From: an uncultured Prevotellaceae bacterium | GTDB taxonomy: Bacteria > Bacteroidota > Bacteroidia > Bacteroidales > Bacteroidaceae | Assembly: GCA_900316265.1 (NCBI GenBank) | Contig: ONCH01000015.1 | Location: 45,663 to 109,662, forward strand | Length of the DNA: 64,000 nucleotides | Direction of reading: 5' to 3' | In this document: piece by piece, positions 53,671 to 61,572 of the stretch | Position numbering within the stretch: position 1 is the stretch's first letter | How the letters are laid out: each line of letters starts with the position of its first letter | The notes under the pieces: model-generated | Databases searched by the model: none | Told to the model about the DNA's origin: nothing | Seen by the model: the letters and a program-made list of their open reading frames with translations, nothing else | Program-made: the position numbers and the translations under genes

Positions 53671-56600
53671 TTATTTCTCCAATTCATAATCTACGGGACG
53701 GTGTGCATACTGTGAGATCTCGGCAGCGACATCAGCCTGCTCCTCGTCCTCGAACTTCATCGGAGAGAACTTCTCCTGCAAGCTCTGGAAGATGACGAAG
53801 AGGCCTGGCACTACCAATACCTGGAACAATGTACCTATCAACATACCACCAACGGCTGCGGCACCCAGCGTCTGGTTACCATTCTTACCTACACCTGAGG
53901 CGAACATCATTGGCAGCAGGCCGATAACCATTGCGAGTGACGTCATCAAGATAGGACGCAGACGGGCTGCAGCACCCAACACAGCCGACCAGGCAATACC
54001 CATACCCAGACGACGACGCTCCAGCGCGAACTCAACAATCAGGATGGCATTCTTAGCCAACAGACCAATCAGCATAATCAGCGAGATCTGCATGTAGATG
54101 TCGTTGGCATGTCCGAAGACCATCGTGAACAGGAAGCAGCCTGCCAGACCGAACGGTACTGAGAGCACTACGGCCAACGGCAGGATGTACGACTCATACT
54201 GTGCTGACAGAATCAGGTAGATGAAGATGAAGCACAGCAGGAAGATGATGGCTGTAGAGTTGGTAGCCTTAGCCTCCTCACGTGTCAGACCCTGATAGTC
54301 ATAAGTATAACCCTGTGGCAACATCTCGGCGGCAACCTCCTGAGCGGCTTTGATAGCCTCACCAGTTGAATAACCGTTGGCCACCGTTGCCGTCACGTTG
54401 ATAGACGTAAACAGGTTGAAACGGTTGATGTTGTTGGGGCCATAGACGCGCTCCAAGCGACAGAACTCCTGAACGGGCGACATGCCTCCAGCGGTGCGCA
54501 CATAGATACTGTTCAGCGACTCTGGCGTCATGCGGGTCTCAGGTAAACCTTGTATCATTACACGGTACAGCTTACCATAGGCATTGAAGTTTGAAGCATA
54601 CATACCACCATAGTATCCCTGCAGCGTAGCGAGGACGGTTGATGGTGACACACCAGCCTGCTTACACTTGGCGACATCCATGTGCAGCATGTACTGAGGA
54701 TAGTTCGGGTTGTATGAGGTCTGCGCTGTCTGGAACTCCGGACGCTTGTTCAGCTCAGCCAGATAGTCCTTGACAACACCAAAGAACTTGTCCAGCGAAC
54801 CACCCGTGCGGTCCTGCATAACGAGCGACACACCACTATTGGCAGAGAAACCAGGAATCATAGGCGGTGCAAAGGCCAGAATCTGTGCATCCTTGATGTG
54901 TGCCGTCTTGATGAAAATCTGAGCGACGACACCCGTTGCACTCTGTGGGTCAAGGAAGAAACGGTAGATACCGTCACCCTGCCACAATCCGCTGAGCTTC
55001 CAGAAGAAGCCATGCTGACGCTCCGAGAATGGTTTCAGCTTGATGATGAACGTAGCCTGGTCAGAACCAGAACCGGCAATGAAGTTATAGCCCTGAATCT
55101 GCTCACGGTTCTGGATGGCGGGGTCGGCAGCCAGAATGCTGTCCACCTGACTGATGACTTGCTTGGTGCGCTCTACTGAGGTAGCAGGAGGCATGGAGAT
55201 GGTACAGAAGAGCGTACCGGTATCCTCATCAGGCACCAGACCCGACTTGGTGGTAGACATCAGCACAACCATTGCTACGATACCCAGGATGACAGTGGTA
55301 AGCACGGGAATGGGCTTGCGCACCAGCTTCTCCACACGCGTCTTATACTTGCCCAGAATCTTGTCGTAAGCGGTATTGAACGAAGCGTGGAAACGGTCAA
55401 TGACGGACATCTTCTTTGCGTGTCCCTCGGCATCGTGCGGTTTCAAGAAGATAGCACAAAGGGCAGGAGACAGCGTTAGAGCGTTCAAGGCTGAAATGAA
55501 GATGCTGACAGCCATCGTCACACCAAACTCACGATAGAACGAACCCGTCGTACCACCGATGAACGACACAGGAATGAACACAGAGGCCATCACCAGTGTG
55601 ATAGAGATGATAGCACCAGAAATCTCATTCATGGCGTCGATAGATGCCGTCAGTGACGACTTATAGCCTTGGTCTAACTTAGCATGGACAGCCTCAACAA
55701 CCACAACGGCATCGTCCACCACAATGGCAATAGCCAACAGCAAGGCGCTGAGCGTCAGCAGGTTGATAGAGAAGCCCATCACGTTGAGGAAGAAGAAGGT
55801 ACCTATCAACGATACCGGCACGGCAATCAACGGGATGAGCGTAGAGCGCCAGTCCTGCAAGAAGACGTAGATAACGATGAACACCAGGATAAGGGTGAAC
55901 ACCAGCGTAAAGACAACCTCCTCAATAGAAGCATAGAGGAACTCTGTTACGTCATAGTTAATCTTATAAATCATACCCGGCGGGAACAACTTGGCCTGCT
56001 CTTCCAGCTCGGCCTTCACCTGCTTGGCAATATCGTTAGCGTTAGAACCGGCAATCTGCTGTACCATACCCAGCACAGATGGCAGGTTGTTATTCTTCAT
56101 AGATACTGAGTACTGCTGACCACCGAGCTCAATCTTGGCAACATCCTTCAGCTTCAGCGTCTGTCCCTTGGCATCGCTGGAGATAATGATATTACCAAAC
56201 TCCTCGGCAGTCTTCAAGCGACCGGTATAGCGCATAGAGTACTCGTAGGCCACGTCGCTCTCCTGGCCAAACGAACCAGGAGCAGCCTCGATGTTCTGTT
56301 CAGCCAGCACAGCACTGATGTCGCTTGGCATCAGATTGTACTGCTTCATCACGTCAGGCTTCAACCAAATACGCATAGAGTAGGTCTTCAGACCAGGCGA
56401 CTGCACGTCACCGACACCCTGAATACGCTTGATAGCCGGAATGATATTAATATTGTTATAGTTCGTCAGGAACTCATCATCATAACGGCCATCAGAGGTC
56501 AGCGTGAACATGATGACCTGTGAAGTCTGGCGTTTCTGCACCGTCACACCGATACGCGTTACCTCGGCAGGCAACAGTGCCTGAGCCTGCTGTACGCGGT

Positions 56601-56925
56601 TCTGTACGTTAACGGCACACATATCGGGGTTCATGCCTTGGCGGAAGAGCACACTAATCTGTGCTGATCCGGCACCAGCGGTAGACGAGATATAGTCCAT
56701 ACCCTCCACACCATTGATGCTCTCCTCCAACGGCGTGATGACCGAGTTCTTTACGGTCTCTGCATCGGCACCTGGATAGCTGGTCCACACCGCTACCGTA
56801 GGTGGTGCGATGTTGGGGTACTGCTCAATAGGCAGCGACACCAGTCCGATGAAACCCAGCAGGACGATGAGAATAGAAATCACCGTCGACAATACCGGGC
56901 GTTTGATAAATGTTGTAAAAGTCAT
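53671..56925 (-). CDS. RND multidrug efflux permease (HAE-1/AcrB type)
   Basis: 1084 residues, full length, 12 transmembrane helices with two large periplasmic loops. Begins MTFTTFIKRPVLSTVISILIVLLG, with VSLPIEQYPNIAPPTVAVWTSYPGADAETV. Proton-relay Asp pair in AIAIVVDDAVVVVEAVHA. FVIYVFLQDWRSTLIPLIAVPVSLIG is typical of HAE-1. Pumps hydrophobic and amphiphilic compounds out with proton entry. Operon: adaptor, permease, outer-membrane channel, lpxA. No local regulator gene is present. Confidence 0.96.
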   Translation of the reverse strand: MTFTTFIKRPVLSTVISILIVLLGFIGLVSLPIEQYPNIAPPTVAVWTSYPGADAETVKNSVITPLEESINGVEGMDYISSTAGAGSAQISVLFRQGMNPDMCAVNVQNRVQQAQALLPAEVTRIGVTVQKRQTSQVIMFTLTSDGRYDDEFLTNYNNINIIPAIKRIQGVGDVQSPGLKTYSMRIWLKPDVMKQYNLMPSDISAVLAEQNIEAAPGSFGQESDVAYEYSMRYTGRLKTAEEFGNIIISSDAKGQTLKLKDVAKIELGGQQYSVSMKNNNLPSVLGMVQQIAGSNANDIAKQVKAELEEQAKLFPPGMIYKINYDVTEFLYASIEEVVFTLVFTLILVFIVIYVFLQDWRSTLIPLIAVPVSLIGTFFFLNVMGFSINLLTLSALLLAIAIVVDDAVVVVEAVHAKLDQGYKSSLTASIDAMNEISGAIISITLVMASVFIPVSFIGGTTGSFYREFGVTMAVSIFISALNALTLSPALCAIFLKPHDAEGHAKKMSVIDRFHASFNTAYDKILGKYKTRVEKLVRKPIPVLTTVILGIVAMVVLMSTTKSGLVPDEDTGTLFCTISMPPATSVERTKQVISQVDSILAADPAIQNREQIQGYNFIAGSGSDQATFIIKLKPFSERQHGFFWKLSGLWQGDGIYRFFLDPQSATGVVAQIFIKTAHIKDAQILAFAPPMIPGFSANSGVSLVMQDRTGGSLDKFFGVVKDYLAELNKRPEFQTAQTSYNPNYPQYMLHMDVAKCKQAGVSPSTVLATLQGYYGGMYASNFNAYGKLYRVMIQGLPETRMTPESLNSIYVRTAGGMSPVQEFCRLERVYGPNNINRFNLFTSINVTATVANGYSTGEAIKAAQEVAAEMLPQGYTYDYQGLTREEAKATNSTAIIFLLCFIFIYLILSAQYESYILPLAVVLSVPFGLAGCFLFTMVFGHANDIYMQISLIMLIGLLAKNAILIVEFALERRRLGMGIAWSAVLGAAARLRPILMTSLAMVIGLLPMMFASGVGKNGNQTLGAAAVGGMLIGTLFQVLVVPGLFVIFQSLQEKFSPMKFEDEEQADVAAEISQYAHRPVDYELEK

Positions 56926-56940
56926 ATTCTTTTAACTTCT

Positions 56941-57010
56941 TTTACTTCTTTAACTCCTTTAACTTCTCAGTTTACTTCTTTAACTCCTTTAACTTCTCAG
57001 TTTACTTCTT
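56941..57010 (-). repeat. perfect 30-bp tandem duplication between adaptor and permease
   Basis: Two identical 30-bp copies (56941-56970, 56971-57000) and ten bases of a third. The unit begins TTTACTTCTTTAACTCCTT and lies between the adaptor stop codon and the permease start; the stop codon is in the third partial copy. Confidence 0.95.
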
Positions 57011-58162
57011 CATAGCGCCTACGATGTCGCCAGCACTCATGGCCTTAGCCTGCTCCTGAATCTTCTGCTGATAGCGCTCAGGGGTGATGGGTACAATCTC
57101 CATGCCGTCGTTCAACTTGGTAATACCATTGGTCACATACTTGTCGCCAGCCTTCAGACCCCCAGTAACAACATAGTTGTTGCCATCGTTGTGCGGGTCT
57201 ACCTGGATTTCAGTATACTTCACCTTATTATCTTTACCAAGCGTATAGACGAACTTCTTGTTCTGTACTTCAGAGACACAGCTCAGAGGTATGATGACAA
57301 CATTAGAGCTGACACGTGGAATGATGATGGTTCCAGTAGCTCCGCTCTTCAGCAACTTCTCAGGGTTAGCGAAAGAAGCAATCAGCTGAACAGAACCCGT
57401 GGCAGCATCGATGACACCACTCATCTTGCTGATGGTACCCTCGCAACCGTAGATGCTACCATCGGCCAGCTGCAACTTGACAGAAGGCAACGAAGCCAGT
57501 CCCTGCTGAGAAATGACCATAGCCTCTTTCTCAGTAACAGAGAAGTAAGCCTCCATTGACGAGATGTTCGATACGGTAGTCAACACGTTAGAACCGCTAA
57601 CCAAAGCACCTTTCTTGAAAGGCAGCGTACCCACAACACCCGATGCGGGACTCTTCACATAGCAGTAGCTCAGCATCTCCTTCGCAGAAGCCAGCGAAGC
57701 CTGTGCCTGAGCCAACTGTGCCTGGGCGCTCTCGAAAGTATTCTGAGAGGTCTGCAACTCGTAGTCACCAATGACCTTCTTCGCATGCAACTGCTGGGCA
57801 TTGTTATAAGTCAGCTTGGCTGTATTACACTGCTGCTGGGCAGCATTGACAGCGGCCTGAGCCTGACGCACCTGAGCCTGATAGGTCTCGTTATCAATCA
57901 CAAACAGCACTTGACCAGCGCTTACGGTCTGTCCTTCCTTCACATTAATCTGGGTAAGGAAGCCTTGAGCTTTCGGACGGATTTCCACGTCCTGCACACC
58001 CTTGATAGAGGCGGGATAGGTGGTCTGCATATCTGCCTGCGACGTACCTGCCGTCACAACTGGATACTCGTTGTCGCCAAACGTAGGACGACCACCGCCG
58101 CCACTACACGAAACAAGCGTTGCAGCAATGGCTGCAATCGTTACGATTTTCTTCATTTTCAT
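57002..58162 (-). CDS. RND efflux periplasmic adaptor lipoprotein
   Basis: 386 residues from ATG 58162 (MKMKKIVTIAAIAATLVSC; ATG 58156 equally possible). Lipobox LVSC. Barrel-sandwich, alpha-hairpin and beta-barrel domains of the AcrA family: VEIRPKAQGFLTQINVKEGQTVSAGQVLF, a Gln/Ala-rich hairpin (about 100-155), then SPASGVVGTLPFKKGALVSG. Links the RND permease to the outer-membrane duct. Promoter box at 58236. Confidence 0.95.
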   Translation of the reverse strand: MKMKKIVTIAAIAATLVSCSGGGGRPTFGDNEYPVVTAGTSQADMQTTYPASIKGVQDVEIRPKAQGFLTQINVKEGQTVSAGQVLFVIDNETYQAQVRQAQAAVNAAQQQCNTAKLTYNNAQQLHAKKVIGDYELQTSQNTFESAQAQLAQAQASLASAKEMLSYCYVKSPASGVVGTLPFKKGALVSGSNVLTTVSNISSMEAYFSVTEKEAMVISQQGLASLPSVKLQLADGSIYGCEGTISKMSGVIDAATGSVQLIASFANPEKLLKSGATGTIIIPRVSSNVVIIPLSCVSEVQNKKFVYTLGKDNKVKYTEIQVDPHNDGNNYVVTGGLKAGDKYVTNGITKLNDGMEIVPITPERYQQKIQEQAKAMSAGDIVGAMKK

Positions 58163-58235
58163 ACTTCTATTAATATTATTCGAATAATTTACTTTCTCCA
58201 TGAAAACTTAAACACGCCGTTTAGTTTTCAAGATG

Positions 58236-58243
58236 CAAAAGTA
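58236..58243 (-). promoter_or_regulatory. -7 box for the RND operon
   Basis: TACTTTTG on the minus strand, directly adjoining the T-run of the cca terminator, so the terminator end and promoter are fused. Confidence 0.5.
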
Positions 58244-58281
58244 GCAAAAAAAATCCTATTCTATATTATTGACATAGGATT
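58244..58281 (-). terminator. terminator of the cca gene
   Basis: Minus-strand AATCCTAT (58281-58274), loop, ATAGGATT (58259-58252) and a T-run (58252-58245), 21 bp after the cca stop. Confidence 0.8.
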
Positions 58282-58302
58282 CTACAGCAATTTTAACAAA
58301 GT

Positions 58303-59829
58303 TTAGTTTGTTTTCAGCCCCATCTGTTTAGCCTTCTCCAACAATAGTTGCATCAAGGGCTCGCGCTCGTTCTCCACGCGGTTGTCCAGCACGGCGTCTT
58401 TCAGGTACTGTTTCAGCACGCCTACCTCGCGCGAAGGTTTCAGATGGAACATCTCCATAATCTCGTTGCCGTCGATGACGGGTTGCAGCAGTCGCTTGTA
58501 GTCCTTTTCCTTCAGGTCGGCCAGCTTCTCGCGCACCATGCGGAAGTTCTCCAAGAACATCTTCTTCTTCACCTCGTTCTTACTGGTGATATCGGCTTCG
58601 CAGAGCACCATCAGGTCGTCGATGTCGTCGCCCGCATCATTCAGCAGACGGCGCACAGCAGAGTCCGTAACCTCCTCATCAGCAATCACTTGTGGGCGCA
58701 TGTGCAGGTCCACCATCTTCTGCACATACTTCATCTCAGCACCCATGGGCAACTTCAGTCTGCGGAAGATGTTCGGCACCATCTTGGCACCTATAATATT
58801 ATGGTTATGGAACGTCCAGCCGATGCCTGGCTCCCACCGCTTCGACTTTGTTTTTCCAATATCATGGAGCAGTGCGCCCCAGCGGAGCCAAAGGCCTCCT
58901 CCCTGCCCCTCCAAAGGGAGGGGTGATTCGGCAGTCCCAGAACTCCCCTCCTTTTGGAGGGGTCGGGGGAGGCTTACATTCTCCAGCACCTCCAGCGTGT
59001 GGTAGAAATTGTTCTTATGTGCCCTGCCATCGCGCTTCTCCACGATGTCCAGAGCAGCCACTTCTGGCAGTATAATCTGCAGTAAACCAGAGCGTTGCAA
59101 GTATTCAAAGCCTATCGACGGGTGTGGTGCCATCATGATTTTGTTCAGCTCCACCTCGATGCGTTCGCCACTGACTATTCGGATGCGGTCAGCCATGCGA
59201 CTGAGAGCGTCGAACGTCTCGTCCTCTATCTCGAAATTCAGCTGGGTGGCAAAGCGAATGCAACGCATCATACGCAACGGGTCGTCCGAGAACGTCACCT
59301 CAGGGTCCAGGGGTGTGGCAATGATGCCGTCCTCCAAGTCAGCAATGCCGTTGAAGGGGTCCACCAGTTCTCCAAACCGCTTCTTATTCAGACAGATAGC
59401 CATCGCATTGATGGTGAAGTCGCGACGGTTCTGGTCGTCCTCCAGCGTGCCGTCCTCCACGATGGGCTTGCGCGAATCGTGGCTGTAGCTCTCCTTGCGG
59501 GCGCCCACGAACTCAATCTCTATTTCAGAGGTGAGAGGTGAGGGGTGAGAGGTGAGAGGTTTGTATTTTACCTGTGCCGTGCCGAAGTTCTTGAACACGC
59601 TGAGGTGCGCCTTCTTGCCCAACCGGTTCTTCAGGGCCTTGGCAACCTCAATTCCACTACCCACAACCACCACATCGATGTCGTTTGACGGCCTTTCGAG
59701 AAAAATATCGCGCACAAAACCACCAACAACATAACATTCCACGCCCATTTCATCGGCCACATCGCCAATAAGATGGAACATCTCCTTATCGAGTATCTTC
59801 GCTAATGCTTCGTCTGAATACAGTTTCAC
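58303..59829 (-). CDS. cca: CCA tRNA nucleotidyltransferase with HD domain, carrying two repeat insertions
   Basis: 508 residues, apparently from GTG 59829 (no nearby ATG; the promoter -7 box ends 4 nt upstream, so the message is nearly leaderless). Class II nucleotidyltransferase head: CYVVGGFVRDIFL and NDIDVVVVGSG metal motif, RRDFTINAMA; then the tRNA-binding body and HD domain GALLHDIGKTKSKRW. Two inserts stand out: residues about 90-101 (KPLTSHPSPLTSE) from a heptad array, and about 286-312 (LPRPLQKEGSSGTAESPLP...) from a double REP palindrome just before the HD motif. Both keep the frame open. Adds or repairs the 3' CCA of tRNA, or polyadenylates. Confidence 0.88.
   Translation of the reverse strand: MKLYSDEALAKILDKEMFHLIGDVADEMGVECYVVGGFVRDIFLERPSNDIDVVVVGSGIEVAKALKNRLGKKAHLSVFKNFGTAQVKYKPLTSHPSPLTSEIEIEFVGARKESYSHDSRKPIVEDGTLEDDQNRRDFTINAMAICLNKKRFGELVDPFNGIADLEDGIIATPLDPEVTFSDDPLRMMRCIRFATQLNFEIEDETFDALSRMADRIRIVSGERIEVELNKIMMAPHPSIGFEYLQRSGLLQIILPEVAALDIVEKRDGRAHKNNFYHTLEVLENVSLPRPLQKEGSSGTAESPLPLEGQGGGLWLRWGALLHDIGKTKSKRWEPGIGWTFHNHNIIGAKMVPNIFRRLKLPMGAEMKYVQKMVDLHMRPQVIADEEVTDSAVRRLLNDAGDDIDDLMVLCEADITSKNEVKKKMFLENFRMVREKLADLKEKDYKRLLQPVIDGNEIMEMFHLKPSREVGVLKQYLKDAVLDNRVENEREPLMQLLLEKAKQMGLKTN
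58893..58975 (-). repeat. double REP palindrome inside cca
   Basis: CCCCTCC/GGAGGGG at 58906-58912/58917-58923 and again at 58945-58951/58956-58962, followed by TCGGGGGAGG. The two hairpins are 21 bp apart in the same orientation of flanking motifs, the layout of a REP doublet (REPIN-like). Confidence 0.8.
59527..59561 (-). repeat. heptanucleotide array inside cca
   Basis: Five units AGAGGTG, AGAGGTG, AGGGGTG, AGAGGTG, AGAGGTT, encoding KPLTSHPSPLTS. Confidence 0.85.
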
Positions 59830-59833
59830 GCTG

Positions 59834-59865
59834 CAAAGGTACTAAAAATCGTGCGAAACGCCAAA
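59834..59865 (-). promoter_or_regulatory. promoter for cca
   Basis: Minus-strand TACCTTTG (59841-59834) with TTTG (59865-59862) exactly 20 bp upstream; the start codon begins 4 nt after the -7 box. Confidence 0.7.
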
Positions 59866-59920
59866 TTTCTTCGCATTTTCCCCCACTTTCTCCCCATTTT
59901 CTCACCCCGATTTACCCACT

Positions 59921-60025
59921 TACCAGCCTGATAAGCGCCCGTACCAGCCTAATACAGAAACGGCTAAGCCTAGTACAGCACCGTATAAGCCTAGTACGCG
60001 AGCGGGGAAGCCTAGTACGCGCCTC
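59921..60025. repeat. 21-bp tandem array, five units (locus 3)
   Basis: Units start at 59921, 59942, 59963, 59984 and 60005, for example TACCAGCCTAATACAGAAACG and TATAAGCCTAGTACGCGAGC. Core AGCCTAxTAC is shared with the other two arrays. Confidence 0.85.
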
Positions 60026-60197
60026 ATCTTCACAGATTCACAATTCACAATTTCCTTTTCGAACACACGGGCGTTTTAACTTGCGTACAGAATGTTAATA
60101 TATTTAAATATATATATAATTATATAAATATAATTAGAAAAATTCAGGGGTACCCCTTAAAAAACTAACTGTGAAACTGTGAAACTGTGAATGAAGG

Positions 60198-60229
60198 TTT
60201 GGTGGAGTCAGGAAAAAGCACTACCTTTG
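60198..60229 (+). promoter_or_regulatory. promoter for the unknown gene at 60235
   Basis: TTTG (60198-60201) and TACCTTTG (60222-60229), 20 bp apart; ATG follows 5 nt later. Confidence 0.7.
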
Positions 60230-60234
60230 CACGT

Positions 60235-60915
60235 ATGAACTCAAAGCTAATAAAACTCGATGCACCCTACAACGTCATCTACGCTGGGGGTAAGGTGGGC
60301 AGGCACATTGCCACGCTGATGGTTTGGAACGACGATGAAGAGATGGCTGGTGGCATCACGGACGCTGCCTCCTATCCCGTCATCGACGAGGGTGAGGAAT
60401 TTCCCGCAGGCACGCTCATCGACTATGCCGAGCTGCACGACTGCCGCGTTATCTGCCCGTATTCCGAGAAAGAGGGATGCCCCGCCACCAACCTCTTCTG
60501 GGTGGCCAAGATGATTGAGTACGACTTCCAACAGCTGGAGCCTGTTGGTGCTGAATATATATTAGAGCGCATGAAACTGCTGGGCTGCCAGATTGCGATG
60601 CCCACGGAAAGGGACAAGGAAACGGGCGAGGAAGTGTATCAAATAGATTTCGATGTGACGATTTATGTCATGAAACTGTCAGGACCGGTTGGCAACGACA
60701 ACGAGGGTGTGTTCCGCGTGACGAGCAACCGCCACAGCGGCTTCTACTTCGAGGCCGAGGGTACGCCTGAGGAGATACAACGCGAACTTCGATACCAGAG
60801 AAGTGTGTATCTGGGGGCTTTTAACGATGAAATCAATCGTATTTCTTTCCACACGAGCGACCTCTTCAAAGACAACTGGGTGGAGGAACTGAACCAGCGT
60901 CGTGACATCATATAA
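60235..60915 (+). CDS. unrecognised protein, 226 aa
   Basis: Start ATG 60235 (MNSKLIKLDAPYNVIYAGGK) fits the promoter immediately upstream. Acidic and soluble-looking, no signal peptide or transmembrane segment. Recognisable segments: LMVWNDDEEMAGGITDAASYP, a Cys-containing stretch (HDCRVICPYSEKEGCPATN), DVTIYVMKLSGPVGNDNEG and a charged C-terminus. I know no family for it. Codon use and base composition look like the core genome. Followed by another unknown gene 15 bp downstream and by a RAYT and a VirE_N gene, so it belongs to an accessory patch. Confidence 0.7.
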   Translation: MNSKLIKLDAPYNVIYAGGKVGRHIATLMVWNDDEEMAGGITDAASYPVIDEGEEFPAGTLIDYAELHDCRVICPYSEKEGCPATNLFWVAKMIEYDFQQLEPVGAEYILERMKLLGCQIAMPTERDKETGEEVYQIDFDVTIYVMKLSGPVGNDNEGVFRVTSNRHSGFYFEAEGTPEEIQRELRYQRSVYLGAFNDEINRISFHTSDLFKDNWVEELNQRRDII

Positions 60916-60930
60916 TAAGGTTTGCGTAAG

Positions 60931-61521
60931 ATGGAGAAGACGCTGACAGGTATTGAACCCATACCCGTAGAGTACATTCTGAGCATAGCGCAGTCGAAGG
61001 CTACGCCTGCCCAGCGACGTCCCTACATCGACCTGATTGAGCGATGGGGCGACAAGACGGGCTGCACAGAAGAAGCCCGCCAGCTGCTCAAACGTCTGCG
61101 TGAAGGTCAGGTAATCGACCCTCAGAAGATGCCCTGTGAGTTCATGCCTCGCTATCGTCAACCCGAGGTCGCAGAGAAACTCATTGAAATCGTCCGTCAG
61201 ATTAATGCCATCATCTCCTCGAAGCAGGAGAACTGGACGTGGGCTCACGTCATGCGTGTCATGGTGGATGAGGGCATCCTCTATAAACCCACCATCAACC
61301 GCTTCGACGAACTTATCTGTTCCATGATTCCCGACAAGGGGCGCGACACTGTCCGCAAGCATGGCGACTACGCCTCTCTGATGAAACAAAAGGAGCCTTG
61401 GCCCAGTTGGACGCAACAGTCGTACATCAACCCCACCCTTGCTGCCGAGCGCTCTATCTGCAACCAGATAGCCCTCCAGTTCGCTCCCATCCTCACCCGC
61501 ACCATCCGCGCAGAATTCTAA
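60931..61521 (+). CDS. unrecognised protein, 196 aa
   Basis: Start ATG 60931 (MEKTLTGIEPIPVEYILSIA). Predicted mostly helical, basic in the second half (RRPYIDLIERWGDKTGC, LLKRLREGQVIDPQ, TWAHVMRVMVDEGILYKPTINRFDELIC), no membrane segment. No family recognised. The ordering of helices could suit a DNA- or RNA-binding accessory protein, but this is guesswork. Probably co-transcribed with the preceding gene. Its TAA stop shares its last base with the first base of palindromic element A. Confidence 0.7.
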   Translation: MEKTLTGIEPIPVEYILSIAQSKATPAQRRPYIDLIERWGDKTGCTEEARQLLKRLREGQVIDPQKMPCEFMPRYRQPEVAEKLIEIVRQINAIISSKQENWTWAHVMRVMVDEGILYKPTINRFDELICSMIPDKGRDTVRKHGDYASLMKQKEPWPSWTQQSYINPTLAAERSICNQIALQFAPILTRTIRAEF

Positions 61522-61572
61522 AATTACACAAAAGGGACGGTTCTTTTTGTGTACTTTTTGTGTAAATTTTGG
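61521..61572. repeat. palindromic element A, left of the RAYT gene
   Basis: TTACACAAAA, GGGACGGTTC, TTTTTGTGTA (61524-61553) then a further TTTTTGTGTAA copy. Thirty bases (61524-61553) are identical to the reverse complement of 63267-63296. Its right end runs into the -33 box of the RAYT promoter. Confidence 0.9.

Larger units (their letters stand above)
59830..60234. other. 405-bp gene-free region before the accessory patch
   Basis: Holds the cca promoter (59834-59865), the third 21-bp array (59921-60025), a very AT-rich stretch with ATATATTTAAATATAT-like runs (60094-60135), GGGGTACCCC (60147-60156), three 8-bp AACTGTGA units (about 60168-60191) and the promoter of the next gene (60198-60229). 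The order array, AT-rich palindromic zone, 8-bp triplet, promoter is the same as at 8281-8656. Confidence 0.7.

Noticed and set aside
56941-57010. 30-bp repeat considered as CRISPR or attachment-site duplication
   Set aside because: The two copies are contiguous, low-complexity and lie within an efflux operon with no integrase or inserted DNA between them.
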